From contig NZ_BMJC01000001.1 of NCBI RefSeq assembly GCF_014642875.1, forward strand, positions 1,469,335-1,533,334: a stretch of 64,000 nucleotides of DNA. The letters run 5' to 3'. Source of the stretch: Puia dinghuensis. GTDB lineage: Bacteria; Bacteroidota; Bacteroidia; Chitinophagales; Chitinophagaceae. The notes under the pieces were generated by a model that saw nothing but the letters and a program-made list of their open reading frames with translations, made no database searches and was not told the DNA's origin. The position numbers and the translations under genes are program-made. Every line of letters begins with the position of its first letter. Positions within the stretch are counted from its first letter, which is position 1. This document shows positions 51,428-60,521 of this stretch, piece by piece.

Positions 51428-52161
51428 GCCTTGAAAAGTGGTGAATCTTCGTTTGTCCGTACTAAATTTAATCTTTTAAAGCGAACCTTGGTATCGAGGC
51501 TTGAAATTCCATGGATGTACACTTCATGGAGGATAGTCCTCAAATTAGGGGGCAACGAGTGCGCATTTTAGCGCACAGCAAGATGTACGAATGTATACAT
51601 ATAAGGTTTTTTTACTTAGTATACGGAGAGCTTGCTTGGTTTGAGGGCGCCTTGGGTGCGCCCAGCAAGATGTATTGTTGTCAGCAATTTCTCGGCTAAG
51701 GGCCCTAAAATTCAATTCGGGTAACAGTGTTACCCGAATTGAAAAAGCCAGCACAAATTTAAGCAGCCGCAGCCGATCGGCGAGGGAATCCGGGCCCAGC
51801 ATCCGGTCCGGCTTTGGCGCTTCGCGGCGGGAATGTTATTGCCCCAGCATGGGTTTCCAGCTCAGCATCGGTAAGGAGTGGACCAAATATCTCTGTTGCG
51901 CTCTATCAAAAGCAATAACATCCCTACCGCGAAGGGTGTGTCTTTTCTTCAAAAACAAAAAAACCGGCGCCTTCGCGCAGGATCGCTACCAATCTTCAGG
52001 CTCACCCGTGAGCTCAACCCTATCAGTCTTTTTTAGAATGGCCTAAACTATCGACTCGAAGCGCTCTTCCGCAAGATCGTTCAAAAGTGCAGCATTCTCT
52101 GCCACTTCCCCTATCGGCGCCTCAAGCTAAGAGAAAGTAGCAGGAATAATGACCGATCGAA
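51428..52161. other. Repeat- and hairpin-rich noncoding region
   Basis: Two hairpins, 51559-51564/51571-51576 (GTGCGC/GCGCAC) and 51645-51650/51658-51663 (GGGCGC/GCGCCC), are each followed by AGCAAGATGTA (51577-51587 and 51664-51674). A perfect long palindrome lies at 51711-51743. Open frames through the region on either strand follow these repeats and look non-genic. Its GC-rich patch at 51750-51850 differs from the AT-rich surroundings. Confidence 0.5.
51711..51743. repeat. 15-bp perfect palindromic stem with 3-nt loop
   Basis: TTCAATTCGGGTAAC pairs perfectly with GTTACCCGAATTGAA across AGT. There is no long T-run on either side (AAAAAG follows on the plus strand), so it is more likely a protein-binding or recombination site than a simple terminator, though bidirectional termination is possible. 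Confidence 0.7.
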
Positions 52162-52644
52162 TTATTTAATGTTGAGTTCTTCAAAGCCGTGTGTTGTCAC
52201 GAAGAATCCACTGGATCCGTCTTTCTCACAATGTCCCTTTTCCACATTCTTGTTAAGGCTATCACTCGGATTCACAAGCCTATTTTGGTTGGCTTCCCTC
52301 AGCGTACTTGCAACATCCCCTGTTTTTATACGATTTTTGCCATTCAACTGTAAAAATGCCGCTGTTGCCAAGAACTTGCGTACATTACTGGAAGTGGCAT
52401 CCTTCGCTTTTAAGAATTTTGGTAAGTTATCCGGTGCGTTGGCTGACGATTCATGACCCGACTGATCTTCCTTTCCCCCATTTTTTGCTGCGTTTTCGCC
52501 AAAGGGATTGCTGGTCAATTCAATCCTTAAGAGTTCCGGGACCTTTTCAAGAAATTTTTCAAGTTGAGAGGAAACCCAATCCTGATTTCCCTCTCCAGAA
52601 AATTCTGCAATTCCAATTTTGATGTGAATTTTTGATTCGCTCAT
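52162..52644 (-). CDS. Hypothetical protein of HEPN triad (160 aa)
   Basis: An N-terminal strand (IHIKIGIAEFSGEGNQDWVS) is followed by a disordered Asn/Gly/Ser-rich linker and a helical C-terminal part (NVRKFLATAAFLQLNGKNRI). It is the last gene of a three-gene minus-strand unit with a HEPN-like protein. No family is recognised. Confidence 0.55.
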   Translation of the reverse strand: MSESKIHIKIGIAEFSGEGNQDWVSSQLEKFLEKVPELLRIELTSNPFGENAAKNGGKEDQSGHESSANAPDNLPKFLKAKDATSSNVRKFLATAAFLQLNGKNRIKTGDVASTLREANQNRLVNPSDSLNKNVEKGHCEKDGSSGFFVTTHGFEELNIK

Positions 52645-52715
52645 TTTAATATATTTTATTTACTAAACAAACTGTCGATTACGGAAGAATGAGTTAACCC
52701 TTGCCATTATCATAT

Positions 52716-53495
52716 CTAGGAAAAAGAGTTGCGGAGTATCACTTTTTCAACCTCAGTAACACCGAGTGGTGAGATGCGCGCTCTGTCATTTATTTTATCG
52801 AATTCAATTAACCTGGCTTTGTGCAGAGGGTTTAGGATTCTGGCCTTAAATAAATCTTCTCTACTATATTCAACCCAACTAAAAAGGTCTGAAGCCATTG
52901 TCCAAGCCGGCCGGGTATGCAAAAGAACCAAAGTTTGATCGCGCACTTTCAAAGTCGAATCTAATACCCTTCGGACATTTTCAATCTCCCAAACTAGGGG
53001 ATGCCTCCTTTCAATCAAGCAATCCGCCATCTCTTGGGCCTCAATCGTAGTCACGTTGTGGAAAACTCGTATTAGTTCCGCCAAAATCCAGCTGGAAATA
53101 TTGACTACAGCCGTAGAATCCATATAGTTGGGGTCAACATCACCTCCAACATGTCCAACACCTCTGTTATTTCTAATCTCATAAAGGAAAGGAAGCACCC
53201 TGGGAATTAAAATGCGAACACTTCTATCTCCTATGAGTCCTGGATTTGCGGGAATCTTGCCAAGCGCCTGACAAGCATCAAACATATTGGAAGGTTTGGA
53301 CGGACTGGGAGGGAACGTTCCGGCAATATAGCCGCTAATAATGCTATAGACCACCTCGCAAAATTTGCCACCGTTCAATTCAGAGGGTTCCCATCGATGC
53401 TCGCTATAGCTTGAAATAATACTATTATAACAATCGATTAATGGGGTACGCAAACCTGTTGGTAGATTGGCCAGAATGCCACTTGGTGAATGCAT
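52716..53495 (-). CDS. HEPN-like (abortive-infection type) protein (259 aa)
   Basis: The start at 53495 (MHSPSGILANLPTG) is preferred, as it follows the upstream stop by 7 bp; the ATG at 53537 would overlap that gene. The centre has FLYEIRNNRGVGHVGGDVDP, the R-N-x-x-G-x-G-H pattern of Apea/Abi-C type HEPN proteins, whose R and H residues form an RNase site. The C-terminal part is winged-helix-like (ILNPLHKARLIEFDKINDRA). It is the likely effector of the triad. Confidence 0.6.
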   Translation of the reverse strand: MHSPSGILANLPTGLRTPLIDCYNSIISSYSEHRWEPSELNGGKFCEVVYSIISGYIAGTFPPSPSKPSNMFDACQALGKIPANPGLIGDRSVRILIPRVLPFLYEIRNNRGVGHVGGDVDPNYMDSTAVVNISSWILAELIRVFHNVTTIEAQEMADCLIERRHPLVWEIENVRRVLDSTLKVRDQTLVLLHTRPAWTMASDLFSWVEYSREDLFKARILNPLHKARLIEFDKINDRARISPLGVTEVEKVILRNSFS

Positions 53496-53502
53496 TGTTG
53501 TG

Positions 53503-54054
53503 CTATTTGAATAATCCCTTAACGAGTTCAGCTGCATACTTCAATCCCGGCGATGTAAGGGTCCAGCCGGAGTCTTTAGAGCCAGTCAATTTATTCCCAA
53601 CCGCCTTGATATATACTGAATGATTGGCTGCACTATAACACCCGTATCTGGCGCATAATGCTCTTGCCGATTTATCATCAAATTTGGGAATGCCTGATGT
53701 CAAAAAGCTGGCAAGTCCTTGCAACATATAAGCGTTGATTGTTTTCGCTTTGCCATCTTTCCCTGGAATTTCAGAAGCGATGACGTCGGCTCTGCCATCG
53801 GCAAGGTGAAAAACAAGCTGCAAATCATCGCCTGAGACGAGATTTTGTTTCATCCAGATCTTAGCTTGACTTGACACGCTTGCTTCCCCTGGCGCATCAT
53901 CACCAGGCTGGGTATCGGTATTAGGCGGAGAAATCATTGTATCACCTAACAAGGTGAGCGATGCTTGAACAATTCTCTGCCTTTCCAAAGCTTCAAACGG
54001 CTCAAGAAGTTCCACTATTTTCGAAGTGGTCTCAGTAATTTTGGGTTTTTCCAT
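53503..54054 (-). CDS. Hypothetical protein, first gene of HEPN triad (183 aa)
   Basis: The ATG at 54054 (MEKPKITETTSKIV) is favoured; the extension to 54126 is hydrophobic and lies in the likely leader. The protein has a helical N-terminus (LEPFEALERQRIVQASLTLL) and a C-terminal winged-helix-like part (DKSARALCARYGCYSAANHS; WTLTSPGLKYAAELVKGLF). It could be the sensor or antitoxin component of the triad. No family is recognised. Confidence 0.55.
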   Translation of the reverse strand: MEKPKITETTSKIVELLEPFEALERQRIVQASLTLLGDTMISPPNTDTQPGDDAPGEASVSSQAKIWMKQNLVSGDDLQLVFHLADGRADVIASEIPGKDGKAKTINAYMLQGLASFLTSGIPKFDDKSARALCARYGCYSAANHSVYIKAVGNKLTGSKDSGWTLTSPGLKYAAELVKGLFK

Positions 54055-54900
54055 TTTTCCAATTTTAAATCGAAGATACACATTAGCTATAGTAATTAAA
54101 AGTATTTTTTTATCCGGTAAATGCATCGTATCCTATAATACCCGTCTCTACTGGTATTATTACGACATCATAGTGAATTTAACCACTCTATCAATTAATC
54201 TAGCTTACCATTCGTACATAAAGAGAACATAAAAGTTTTGTAATCACTTAATTATTAGATGTTTTTGATTTTTCATAAGCAGTAGTCATATATGCATTGC
54301 ATGTGTTGATATGCATTTTTATATTGCTAAATTGACAAAACTAATTTAGAATTGATATTTATCAATAAACGCATTTAACAAAATCAATTTAGAAGGCAAA
54401 TTTGAATCAATAACACATTTACAGGCATAGTTCTACGCTGTCTACAAATCAAAGCCGATGTAAAAAGGCAGAAGACAAGCTAAAAAGTAAAATAAAAGAG
54501 AAATGATGGAAGGAGGCGCATGGATTATACTAGTCTATCATGCAAACAAAATGCGAATTACAAATAATCCCATTTATGAGACTAAGTCTTACAATTTATA
54601 TGCGCACAATAATTTTACAATTTCAATATTTAAGGCAAGCTATTGGGCTATTTTGCATATATTTTTCTTTTCTCTTTAAATTTTACCTAATTATATCCAC
54701 GATAATTGGTACTATATCAATTATATTGCATATTGGGACGATTTTAGAACCGAAGGGGAAAGGTAGATATGATAGCACAGTCACAACTGAATTAATAATA
54801 CCACGTTTTCAATTTCATTGGCAAACGATTCTTCCCAGCCATTGTTTTTAGCTCCTTCTATTATCATCAAGTTGCATGGGAGGTGGAACCTAATCTAATG

Positions 54901-54970
54901 CGAATCTTGCTTATTGTTCGCGATTTGGTTCGGAGTTAGGACAGATTTTGCCAAAAACAGTGAAAATTGC
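54901..54970 (+). repeat. 70-bp direct repeat, copy 1
   Basis: Starts CGAATCTTGCTTATTGTTCG. It matches copy 2 (55141-55210) at 67 of 70 positions, exactly 240 bp apart. Confidence 0.9.
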
Positions 54971-55140
54971 AGGCGTTGAAATTCAGATATAGGACACACT
55001 GAAAGGGGTTTATTGAAAAATCTGTCAAATTGTATTAATTATCAAAATATTTCAATATTGACATGCTAATTCTTCCCAAATTTTGCTGGTGGATTGTTGC
55101 TTATCAAAATATTGTATGGAAAGAAAGGCACCAATTAATT

Positions 55141-55210
55141 CGAATCTTGCTTATTGTTCGCGATTTAGTTCGGAGTTAGGCCAGATTTTGCCAAAAACGG
55201 TGAAAATTGC
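55141..55210 (+). repeat. 70-bp direct repeat, copy 2
   Basis: The second copy of the 70-bp block, 79 bp from the end of the dGTPase gene. The three differences are single-base changes. Confidence 0.9.
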
Positions 55211-55288
55211 CGACGGTTCGTGTTGAGGAACACTTAATTCAAATGTAGCATATGGATAGGTCTATTGGAAAGGCTGAGCAATTCTGCT

Positions 55289-56725
55289 CTAAAATGGCTT
55301 AAATATAGTCTCAGGGTTCTCTGATTTTAGCCGCCCGTAGAACTCAATTGCATATCTATCTGTCATTCCGGCTATAAAATCACCAATGCACCGGTACTTA
55401 TTAGGTAGATCTAAAAAGTGATGAAAATTCCTCTGGTAGTCGGCTGGCATTAGACGCCAGCCTTCATCATCTATTAAAGCTTTAAAGATTTCTTTGACGA
55501 TTTCCTTGCCTCGAAATTCAGATACTTTTAATCTCGGAGAAAGAATTTGGCTCTCAAAAGTAAAATTCTTTAGGACTTCCACTCTAATCAATAGGTCTCT
55601 TCTGAGTTGCACCTTTGACAGTGCAGGATGCTGCGGATCAGGAAAATATTCTACGCCATTTACCGCTTCTCCGACTAAACCTGAGGTAAACTCGGTTCGA
55701 ATGTAGCCATTGTCTGCGAGGTTCTTAGACGCTGTGAATGCGATGTTGGTCAAATTAGCAAAAGTCGCCTTTGCTTTGCTTTCTTCAATTGCAAAATATG
55801 TCTTGTCATCACCTTCGGCTTTAACAAAGCTAGACTCAGGGAATTCATAGATCGACCCAAAAATTCTGAGCAATTCTTCTCTAACATCTGCTGCACTAAA
55901 TGGACCATCAATTGCTTTTGCTACCTTCCTAGCGACATTTTCAAAAACTTCTCCAGGATAGCAGAAAAACATTACTGGATGATAGAATCCTGCCTTGAAG
56001 CCATCCTCTAGATCATACGTCGAATATGCGATATCATCGGCAATGTCCATTATTCTACACTCAATCGTCTTAAACTTTCCCTCGAAATCCGGCCCAGCAA
56101 CGTTTGTTTTTATTGTTTTTACTAGAGGCAACTCGCTATAATAGAAGCCTTTTATTGCATGGTTTTTCTGAGATTCAATGCGGTCTTCAGATACTTGAGG
56201 AATTACATTATCATATTTAAGAATTGAGGCCAATGATCTGTAGCAAACATTCAGCCCAAATCTATATTCGTTATCTTTTGTTTCTAGTTGCCCTTTTGCC
56301 CTCTTTTCAATCCTTGACAGAATACGCAAAGTCTGAGCATTACCTTCAAATCCTCCAAAATCGCGGAGACATTCATCCAAGGCTTCCTCACCCTGATGCC
56401 CGAATGGCGGATGACCCAAATCGTGTGCTAGACCAGCAAATTCACAAATATCTGGATTGATTTGATCGGCGACCTTGAGTTTGTAGACAGAATTTATTCT
56501 AATCGCAATAGATTTTGCAATCTGGGCGACTTCCAGGGAGTGTGTAAGTCTATTGCGAAAAAAATCTGACTCTAGCCCTGGATATAATTGGGTCTTGCCT
56601 TGTAATCTTCTAAATGCAGGAGAATGAATGAGACGGCCGTAATCCTTACGAAAAGGGGATCTATAGTTTTCATTTGGATCGTCAGGTTCAGGGTACTCTC
56701 TTGCAGAGTCTTTCTCACTATACAT
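55289..56725 (-). CDS. dgt: dGTP triphosphohydrolase (dGTPase, HD superfamily)
   Basis: The 478-aa protein has the HD-domain signature: NRLTHSLEVAQIAKSIAIRI (H), FAGLAHDLGHPPFGHQGEEA (HD), and CRIMDIADDIAYSTYDLEDG (distal D). The length fits bacterial Dgt proteins. It hydrolyses dGTP to deoxyguanosine and triphosphate; in islands such enzymes can deplete dNTPs during phage infection. Its ATG overlaps the stop of a 59-aa gene as TAATG, implying coupling. The location inside an island suggests the defence role rather than housekeeping. Confidence 0.88.
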   Translation of the reverse strand: MYSEKDSAREYPEPDDPNENYRSPFRKDYGRLIHSPAFRRLQGKTQLYPGLESDFFRNRLTHSLEVAQIAKSIAIRINSVYKLKVADQINPDICEFAGLAHDLGHPPFGHQGEEALDECLRDFGGFEGNAQTLRILSRIEKRAKGQLETKDNEYRFGLNVCYRSLASILKYDNVIPQVSEDRIESQKNHAIKGFYYSELPLVKTIKTNVAGPDFEGKFKTIECRIMDIADDIAYSTYDLEDGFKAGFYHPVMFFCYPGEVFENVARKVAKAIDGPFSAADVREELLRIFGSIYEFPESSFVKAEGDDKTYFAIEESKAKATFANLTNIAFTASKNLADNGYIRTEFTSGLVGEAVNGVEYFPDPQHPALSKVQLRRDLLIRVEVLKNFTFESQILSPRLKVSEFRGKEIVKEIFKALIDDEGWRLMPADYQRNFHHFLDLPNKYRCIGDFIAGMTDRYAIEFYGRLKSENPETIFKPF

Positions 56726-56904
56726 TACTTTTTAATCGTTATTTTAATAGAATCCTGCTTTTCGTTTATTGCCCCTCCCTCTTTTCTTGAGGATTGGCCA
56801 GTTTGGGAATCTCTAAAATGATACGTTTCATTATAGGCTTTATCCTTTGCCTTTTCAATTGCTGAGAAAGATTTTGTTGAATCGTTAGTTTTTGCTTTTC
56901 CCAT
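56725..56904 (-). CDS. Small polar protein coupled to dGTPase (59 aa)
   Basis: From ATG 56904 (MGKAKTNDSTKSFSAIEKAK) the protein is Lys/Ser/Asp-rich, with no hydrophobic core, and ends SIKITIKK. Its stop overlaps the dGTPase start. It may be an intrinsically disordered partner or inhibitor. A longer frame from 56931 is less likely. Confidence 0.5.
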   Translation of the reverse strand: MGKAKTNDSTKSFSAIEKAKDKAYNETYHFRDSQTGQSSRKEGGAINEKQDSIKITIKK

Positions 56905-57390
56905 AGAATTATAACGATTTGATTTTCTCAAATGTACAACAATTCAAGGGATACTCATAACCAATCTCCTAGGTAAGCTAAACGTACTGAAGCCTGATAA
57001 TCAATAGGTAATGATTTTTCGACTTTGCCTGTGCGAGTAATTTTACAAACGAGTATAACGGGAAGGCACGTTCCTGGCTTGCCAAAAAGAGCAAATCATG
57101 ATTTCCAAACAATCTACGTCAACGATAACAAACCACTACTAGTCTTGGAACGCTGGGAGAATGCTGAAGTAAAAGATTCCGTCGTACTACAATTTCCAGA
57201 AAATCGCCCACCTACTAATACGTAACGCTAGGCTGCCAAAATCTTGACAAATTCCCAAATCACCTTAATTGAATTTCGTTATTTTTGACATCAAATGTCA
57301 TCAAATAATTAAGTGGGAAATTCGGTGCCCTAATCCAGCCCGATCGAGCCAACACCTTGAAAATAAGTGCCGTCGGAGACTCTGTTCTTG
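56905..57390. other. Island right-end spacer
   Basis: It holds the promoter of the dGTPase unit on the minus strand and the end of the island. A 66-codon plus-strand frame (57025-57225) contains VNDNKPLLVLERWENAEVKD and could be a small gene, but no start signal or homology is visible. Confidence 0.4.
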
Positions 57391-57405
57391 TCCCTCCCTC
57401 TCCGC
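57391..57405 (+). repeat. attR: copy of tRNA-Ser 3' end
   Basis: TCCCTCCCTCTCCGC is identical to the last 15 bases of the attL copy and is in the same orientation. The flank after it carries a terminator that suits the ancestral tRNA gene. Confidence 0.8.
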
Positions 57406-57455
57406 AAACGCATGGGGATCCAATGGAATCCATCGAAATCCACGGGAATCCAACG

Positions 57456-57496
57456 AAATGCCTTCAGAATTAGCAAATCTGAAGGCATTTTTCTTT
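57456..57496 (+). terminator. Probable ancestral tRNA-Ser terminator
   Basis: AAATGCCTTCAGA pairs perfectly with TCTGAAGGCATTT (9-nt loop), followed by TTCTTT. With the island removed it would stand 51 bp after the tRNA end. No other plus-strand gene nearby needs it. Confidence 0.85.
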
Positions 57497-57689
57497 CACC
57501 TCGTCTCGCAACGGGTGTTTTTCAAATTGTACCCATGTGTATTCTCTCACATTGGATGAAGATTCCAACGAGCTCCCACTATCAATTCATGCTGATTTTT
57601 AATTTTTGGCTACAAAGTCCCTCAATCAGGCTACAAGGGGTGAAAAGCCTCTGCCGATCTTTGAACTCTAAAAAATAAAACATAAAAAT

Positions 57690-58520
57690 ATGGGAACTAA
57701 AACCTGGCTTATTACAGGAGCTTCACGAGGTTTTGGACGCGTTTGGACCGATGCTGCGCTTAAGCGTGGCGACAAGGTAGCAGCTACAGCACGCAACCTG
57801 ACAAGCATCGCCGGCCTTAAAGAAAAATATGGCGAAAACGTTTTGACGCTTCAACTCGACGTAACCAACAGTGAGCAGGTGAAAACTGTCGTGGCACAAG
57901 CGCACGCTCATTTTGGGAGGCTTGATATCGTTTTGAATAATGCAGGCTATTCACTTGTCGGCACCATTGAGGAAGCCAGTGCTGGCGACGTCCGGGCGCT
58001 TTATGAGACCAACATTTTCGGCCCGCTGCAAATAATTCAGGCAGCCCTGCCGCTGCTGAGAAAACAGGGTGGCGGTCACATTCTTGGGACATCAAGTGCA
58101 CTTGGCCATGTGGTAATGCCGGTCATCGGCTACTATTGTTCCTCTAAATGGGCATTCGAGGCCATCCATGAAAGCCTTGCGGCGGAGGTTAAACCTTTTG
58201 GCATTAAGGTAACGATCATAGAACCTGGCGCCTATGCCACCGAGTTCGGCAGCCAGGAGTCATTGAAGTTTGCAGCAGGACTCGATATCTACACAGACTT
58301 TAAAGCACAATTTGTTGGTGGGTTAAGAAACCTGGAAAGAGGTGATCCGAATGCGACAGCGGAGGCACTCTTCAAAGTTGTGGATGCTGAGCATCCGCCG
58401 CTACGGTTCTTTCTTGGCAGTCACAATTTGTCAGCTGTGCGTGCTGCCTATGCTGAGCGACTGGCCACCTGGGAAGAATGGCAATCCATTTCCGCCTCGG
58501 CACAAGGCCAAACCAAATAA
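57690..58520 (+). CDS. Short-chain dehydrogenase/reductase (SDR), 276 aa
   Basis: A classical SDR: cofactor motif TGASRGFG near residue 8, DVTNSEQV, NNAG (VLNNAGYSLVG), catalytic Ser (GTSSALGHVV) and YxxxK (YYCSSKWAFEA, with YCSSK). The Asn, Ser, Tyr and Lys needed are present. The substrate is unknown. An AraC-type regulator follows 26 bp downstream on the same strand and may control it. It is the first chromosomal gene after the island. Confidence 0.9.
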   Translation: MGTKTWLITGASRGFGRVWTDAALKRGDKVAATARNLTSIAGLKEKYGENVLTLQLDVTNSEQVKTVVAQAHAHFGRLDIVLNNAGYSLVGTIEEASAGDVRALYETNIFGPLQIIQAALPLLRKQGGGHILGTSSALGHVVMPVIGYYCSSKWAFEAIHESLAAEVKPFGIKVTIIEPGAYATEFGSQESLKFAAGLDIYTDFKAQFVGGLRNLERGDPNATAEALFKVVDAEHPPLRFFLGSHNLSAVRAAYAERLATWEEWQSISASAQGQTK

Positions 58521-58546
58521 AGAAAAATCTTTATAAATTGCTGAAC

Positions 58547-59473
58547 ATGAAAAAAGAAGGAAATAGCCATCATAAATTCAATTCTCTATCAGACGCTCAC
58601 CGGGCTCTGGGGTTACCTCAACCCAGGCATCCGCTGATCAGCCTCATCAATGGTGAGAATAATGCGGCAAGCATGAATATGCCGTCCGGCTCCCATGTCC
58701 TGAATTTTTATAAAATATCGTACCGGCCAAAGTACAGCGGGAAAGTAAGGTATGGCCAGCGCTATTATGACTTTGCTGAAGGTGGTTTGTTATTCGCTTG
58801 TCCGGGTCAGGTGATCGGCGGCAATCATAACGACGTTGATGTGCGGTCTTGTTTCGATTACACGTTACTGATACATCCGGATTTTTTGTGGAATTATCCG
58901 TTGGCTAAAAAGATCAAACAGTATGGCTTTTTTTCTTATTCGGCCAATGAAGCATTGCACCTTTCGGAAGATGAAAAAGCAACGATCATTTCCATTTTTA
59001 AAATGGTTGAAGCAGAGTTGAACGGCAGGATAGATGATTTTAGCCAGGATATCATGATTTCTCATATCGAGCTATTGCTAAATTACGCGAACCGCTTCTA
59101 CAAGCGCCAGTTTATTACTCGCAAAGTAATAAACAATGATCTTTTACTAAGACTGGGCGATCTGTTAAACGATTATTTCAACAATGAAACGTCAGCGAAC
59201 CAGGGATTACCGACCGTTCAATACCTTGCAGGACAATTGAACCTCTCACCAGGTTATTTAAGTGATATGCTGAGATCACTCATCGGGCAAAGCGCACAGC
59301 AATATATTCACGAAAAACTCATTGAAAAATCCAAGGAACTTTTATCCACAACCAGTTTGCCAGTGTCACAAGTTGCTTTTCAGCTTGGTTTTGAACATTC
59401 ACAATCATTCAGCAAGTTTTTCAAGACAAAGGCCAGGCTTTCTCCCTTACAGTTCAGACAATCATTTAACTGA
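58547..59473 (+). CDS. AraC-family transcriptional regulator (308 aa)
   Basis: The ATG at 58547 (MKKEGNSHHKFN) follows the SDR stop; the upstream in-frame ATG at 58478 lies within the SDR gene. The N-terminal ligand/dimerisation part is about 200 residues. The C-terminal double HTH reads LPTVQYLAGQLNLSPGYLSD and SLPVSQVAFQLGFEHSQSFS then FFKTKARLSPLQFRQ. It is probably cotranscribed with, and regulates, the SDR gene. Confidence 0.88.
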   Translation: MKKEGNSHHKFNSLSDAHRALGLPQPRHPLISLINGENNAASMNMPSGSHVLNFYKISYRPKYSGKVRYGQRYYDFAEGGLLFACPGQVIGGNHNDVDVRSCFDYTLLIHPDFLWNYPLAKKIKQYGFFSYSANEALHLSEDEKATIISIFKMVEAELNGRIDDFSQDIMISHIELLLNYANRFYKRQFITRKVINNDLLLRLGDLLNDYFNNETSANQGLPTVQYLAGQLNLSPGYLSDMLRSLIGQSAQQYIHEKLIEKSKELLSTTSLPVSQVAFQLGFEHSQSFSKFFKTKARLSPLQFRQSFN

Positions 59474-59500
59474 TGCCCCTTATTTCTTGATTAAAATGCC

Positions 59501-60433
59501 CTAACATTGAAGCGTGTGGGTTCGCCCGGCGCGACGGTATTGGGCCGGTTGGATGCCATATTCCGCTTTAAACGCACGGCCAAATGCGCTTGCGTTGTCG
59601 AATCCGCATTGCCAGCTAACGTCCATCACCGGCAAATCGGTGCGGCGCAAAATATCGGCTGCATGATGAAGCCTCACCCGGGTTAGATAGCAGTGCGGTG
59701 TCAGCCGGAAAGCGTATTTGAATTGCCTGACGAGTTGCGGAACGGAGAGGCAGGATACTCTGCTGATGGTGTCCAGGTCCAGCTTTTCCTTATAGGCCGA
59801 ATGTAAAAAGTCCTTCGCAAAACATACCCGGCTGAAAATCTCCTTCCTGGTACTGGCTTTAACAGCATCGATCCTATTGGTGCCGTCGACCTCGGACTTA
59901 TGGGTCCGGACAAGCTGCCGCAACAAAAACAGCAGATGTTCATCGGCCAGACCAGTTTGATCACCCAGGTTATCCAGGTGGGTCGTGAGATCCCGCAGTT
60001 GGCGAAGTAATCGCGGCTCAACCGGGTGCAGCGTTTGAAAAAATTCAAGAGTATCGTTAGCGGAGTGAAACGGATTGTCCGCCGAAGCTTCTTCGCTGCA
60101 CAGGCAGTCACGAAAGACGGCACTGGCAAATTCTCTTTTAAAAAAGATGGACAGCACCTTGGTCGGTTCTCCTTGTTGAACCTGGCAGGCGTAACGTTGA
60201 TCATCATTGAGAATCAGGAATTCACCGGGCCTCACCGCTACCCGCCGACGATCAATGGTATACCACTCTTCACCGCTGAGTACTGTTTTCAGCGAAAGGC
60301 AGCCGATGTGATCTTCGCAATGCGATCCATTGCTCCAGGCATTGAAGACGACATTGTGTATTTTAAATTGGCTGAAATGTCGTTCTTCATCGAACCCTGG
60401 CTCGCTGGCATCAGGCAGTCGGGTATAATACAT
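59501..60433 (-). CDS. AraC-family transcriptional regulator with cupin-type N-terminus (310 aa)
   Basis: The N-terminal half is cupin-like (CLSLKTVLSGEEWYTIDRRR; PGEFLILNDDQRYACQV) and the C-terminal half an AraC HTH (LDTISRVSCLSVPQLVRQFK; LPVMDVSWQCGFDNASAFGR). It is convergent with the previous AraC gene and divergent from the SGNH lipoprotein gene 88 bp away, which it may control. The ligand is unknown. Confidence 0.88.
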   Translation of the reverse strand: MYYTRLPDASEPGFDEERHFSQFKIHNVVFNAWSNGSHCEDHIGCLSLKTVLSGEEWYTIDRRRVAVRPGEFLILNDDQRYACQVQQGEPTKVLSIFFKREFASAVFRDCLCSEEASADNPFHSANDTLEFFQTLHPVEPRLLRQLRDLTTHLDNLGDQTGLADEHLLFLLRQLVRTHKSEVDGTNRIDAVKASTRKEIFSRVCFAKDFLHSAYKEKLDLDTISRVSCLSVPQLVRQFKYAFRLTPHCYLTRVRLHHAADILRRTDLPVMDVSWQCGFDNASAFGRAFKAEYGIQPAQYRRAGRTHTLQC

Positions 60434-60521
60434 AACTGGTCAAAAGATACAATTTTGATCATTTTGGCACATTGGTTTTTCCATGGACGGCATAATTTGG
60501 TTCCATTAAAATCAGCCATCT

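Larger units (their letters stand above)
54055..55288. other. Long AT-rich noncoding region with a repeated 70-bp block
   Basis: This 1.2-kb stretch has no convincing gene. The plus-strand 103-codon frame at 54540-54851 is hydrophobic because of AT bias. It holds two direct copies of a 70-bp sequence (54901-54970 and 55141-55210). It separates the HEPN triad from the dGTPase pair. Confidence 0.5.
46127..57405. mobile_element. Integrated element(s) B: tyrosine integrase and defence-like cargo
   Basis: The 11.3-kb AT-rich segment between the internal att copy and attR carries a tyrosine recombinase with its HTH partner, a HEPN triad, a dGTPase pair and several unknown genes. A further tRNA-end-like sequence at 49058-49072, 250 bp before the tyrosine recombinase, may split it into two insertions. 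The genes are mostly on the minus strand and have no housekeeping functions. Confidence 0.5.

Noticed and set aside
51545-52046. 85- and 123-codon frames in the repeat-rich region
   Set aside because: Both run through hairpins and the long palindrome and have unnatural composition. They are better explained as noncoding repeats.
54540-54851. 103-codon plus-strand frame
   Set aside because: Ile/Phe/Leu-rich because of AT bias, with no start context, partner or domain.
57025-57225. 66-codon plus-strand frame near attR
   Set aside because: Possible but unsupported: no homology, no start signal, and it lies in the island-end spacer. Left inside the spacer entry.
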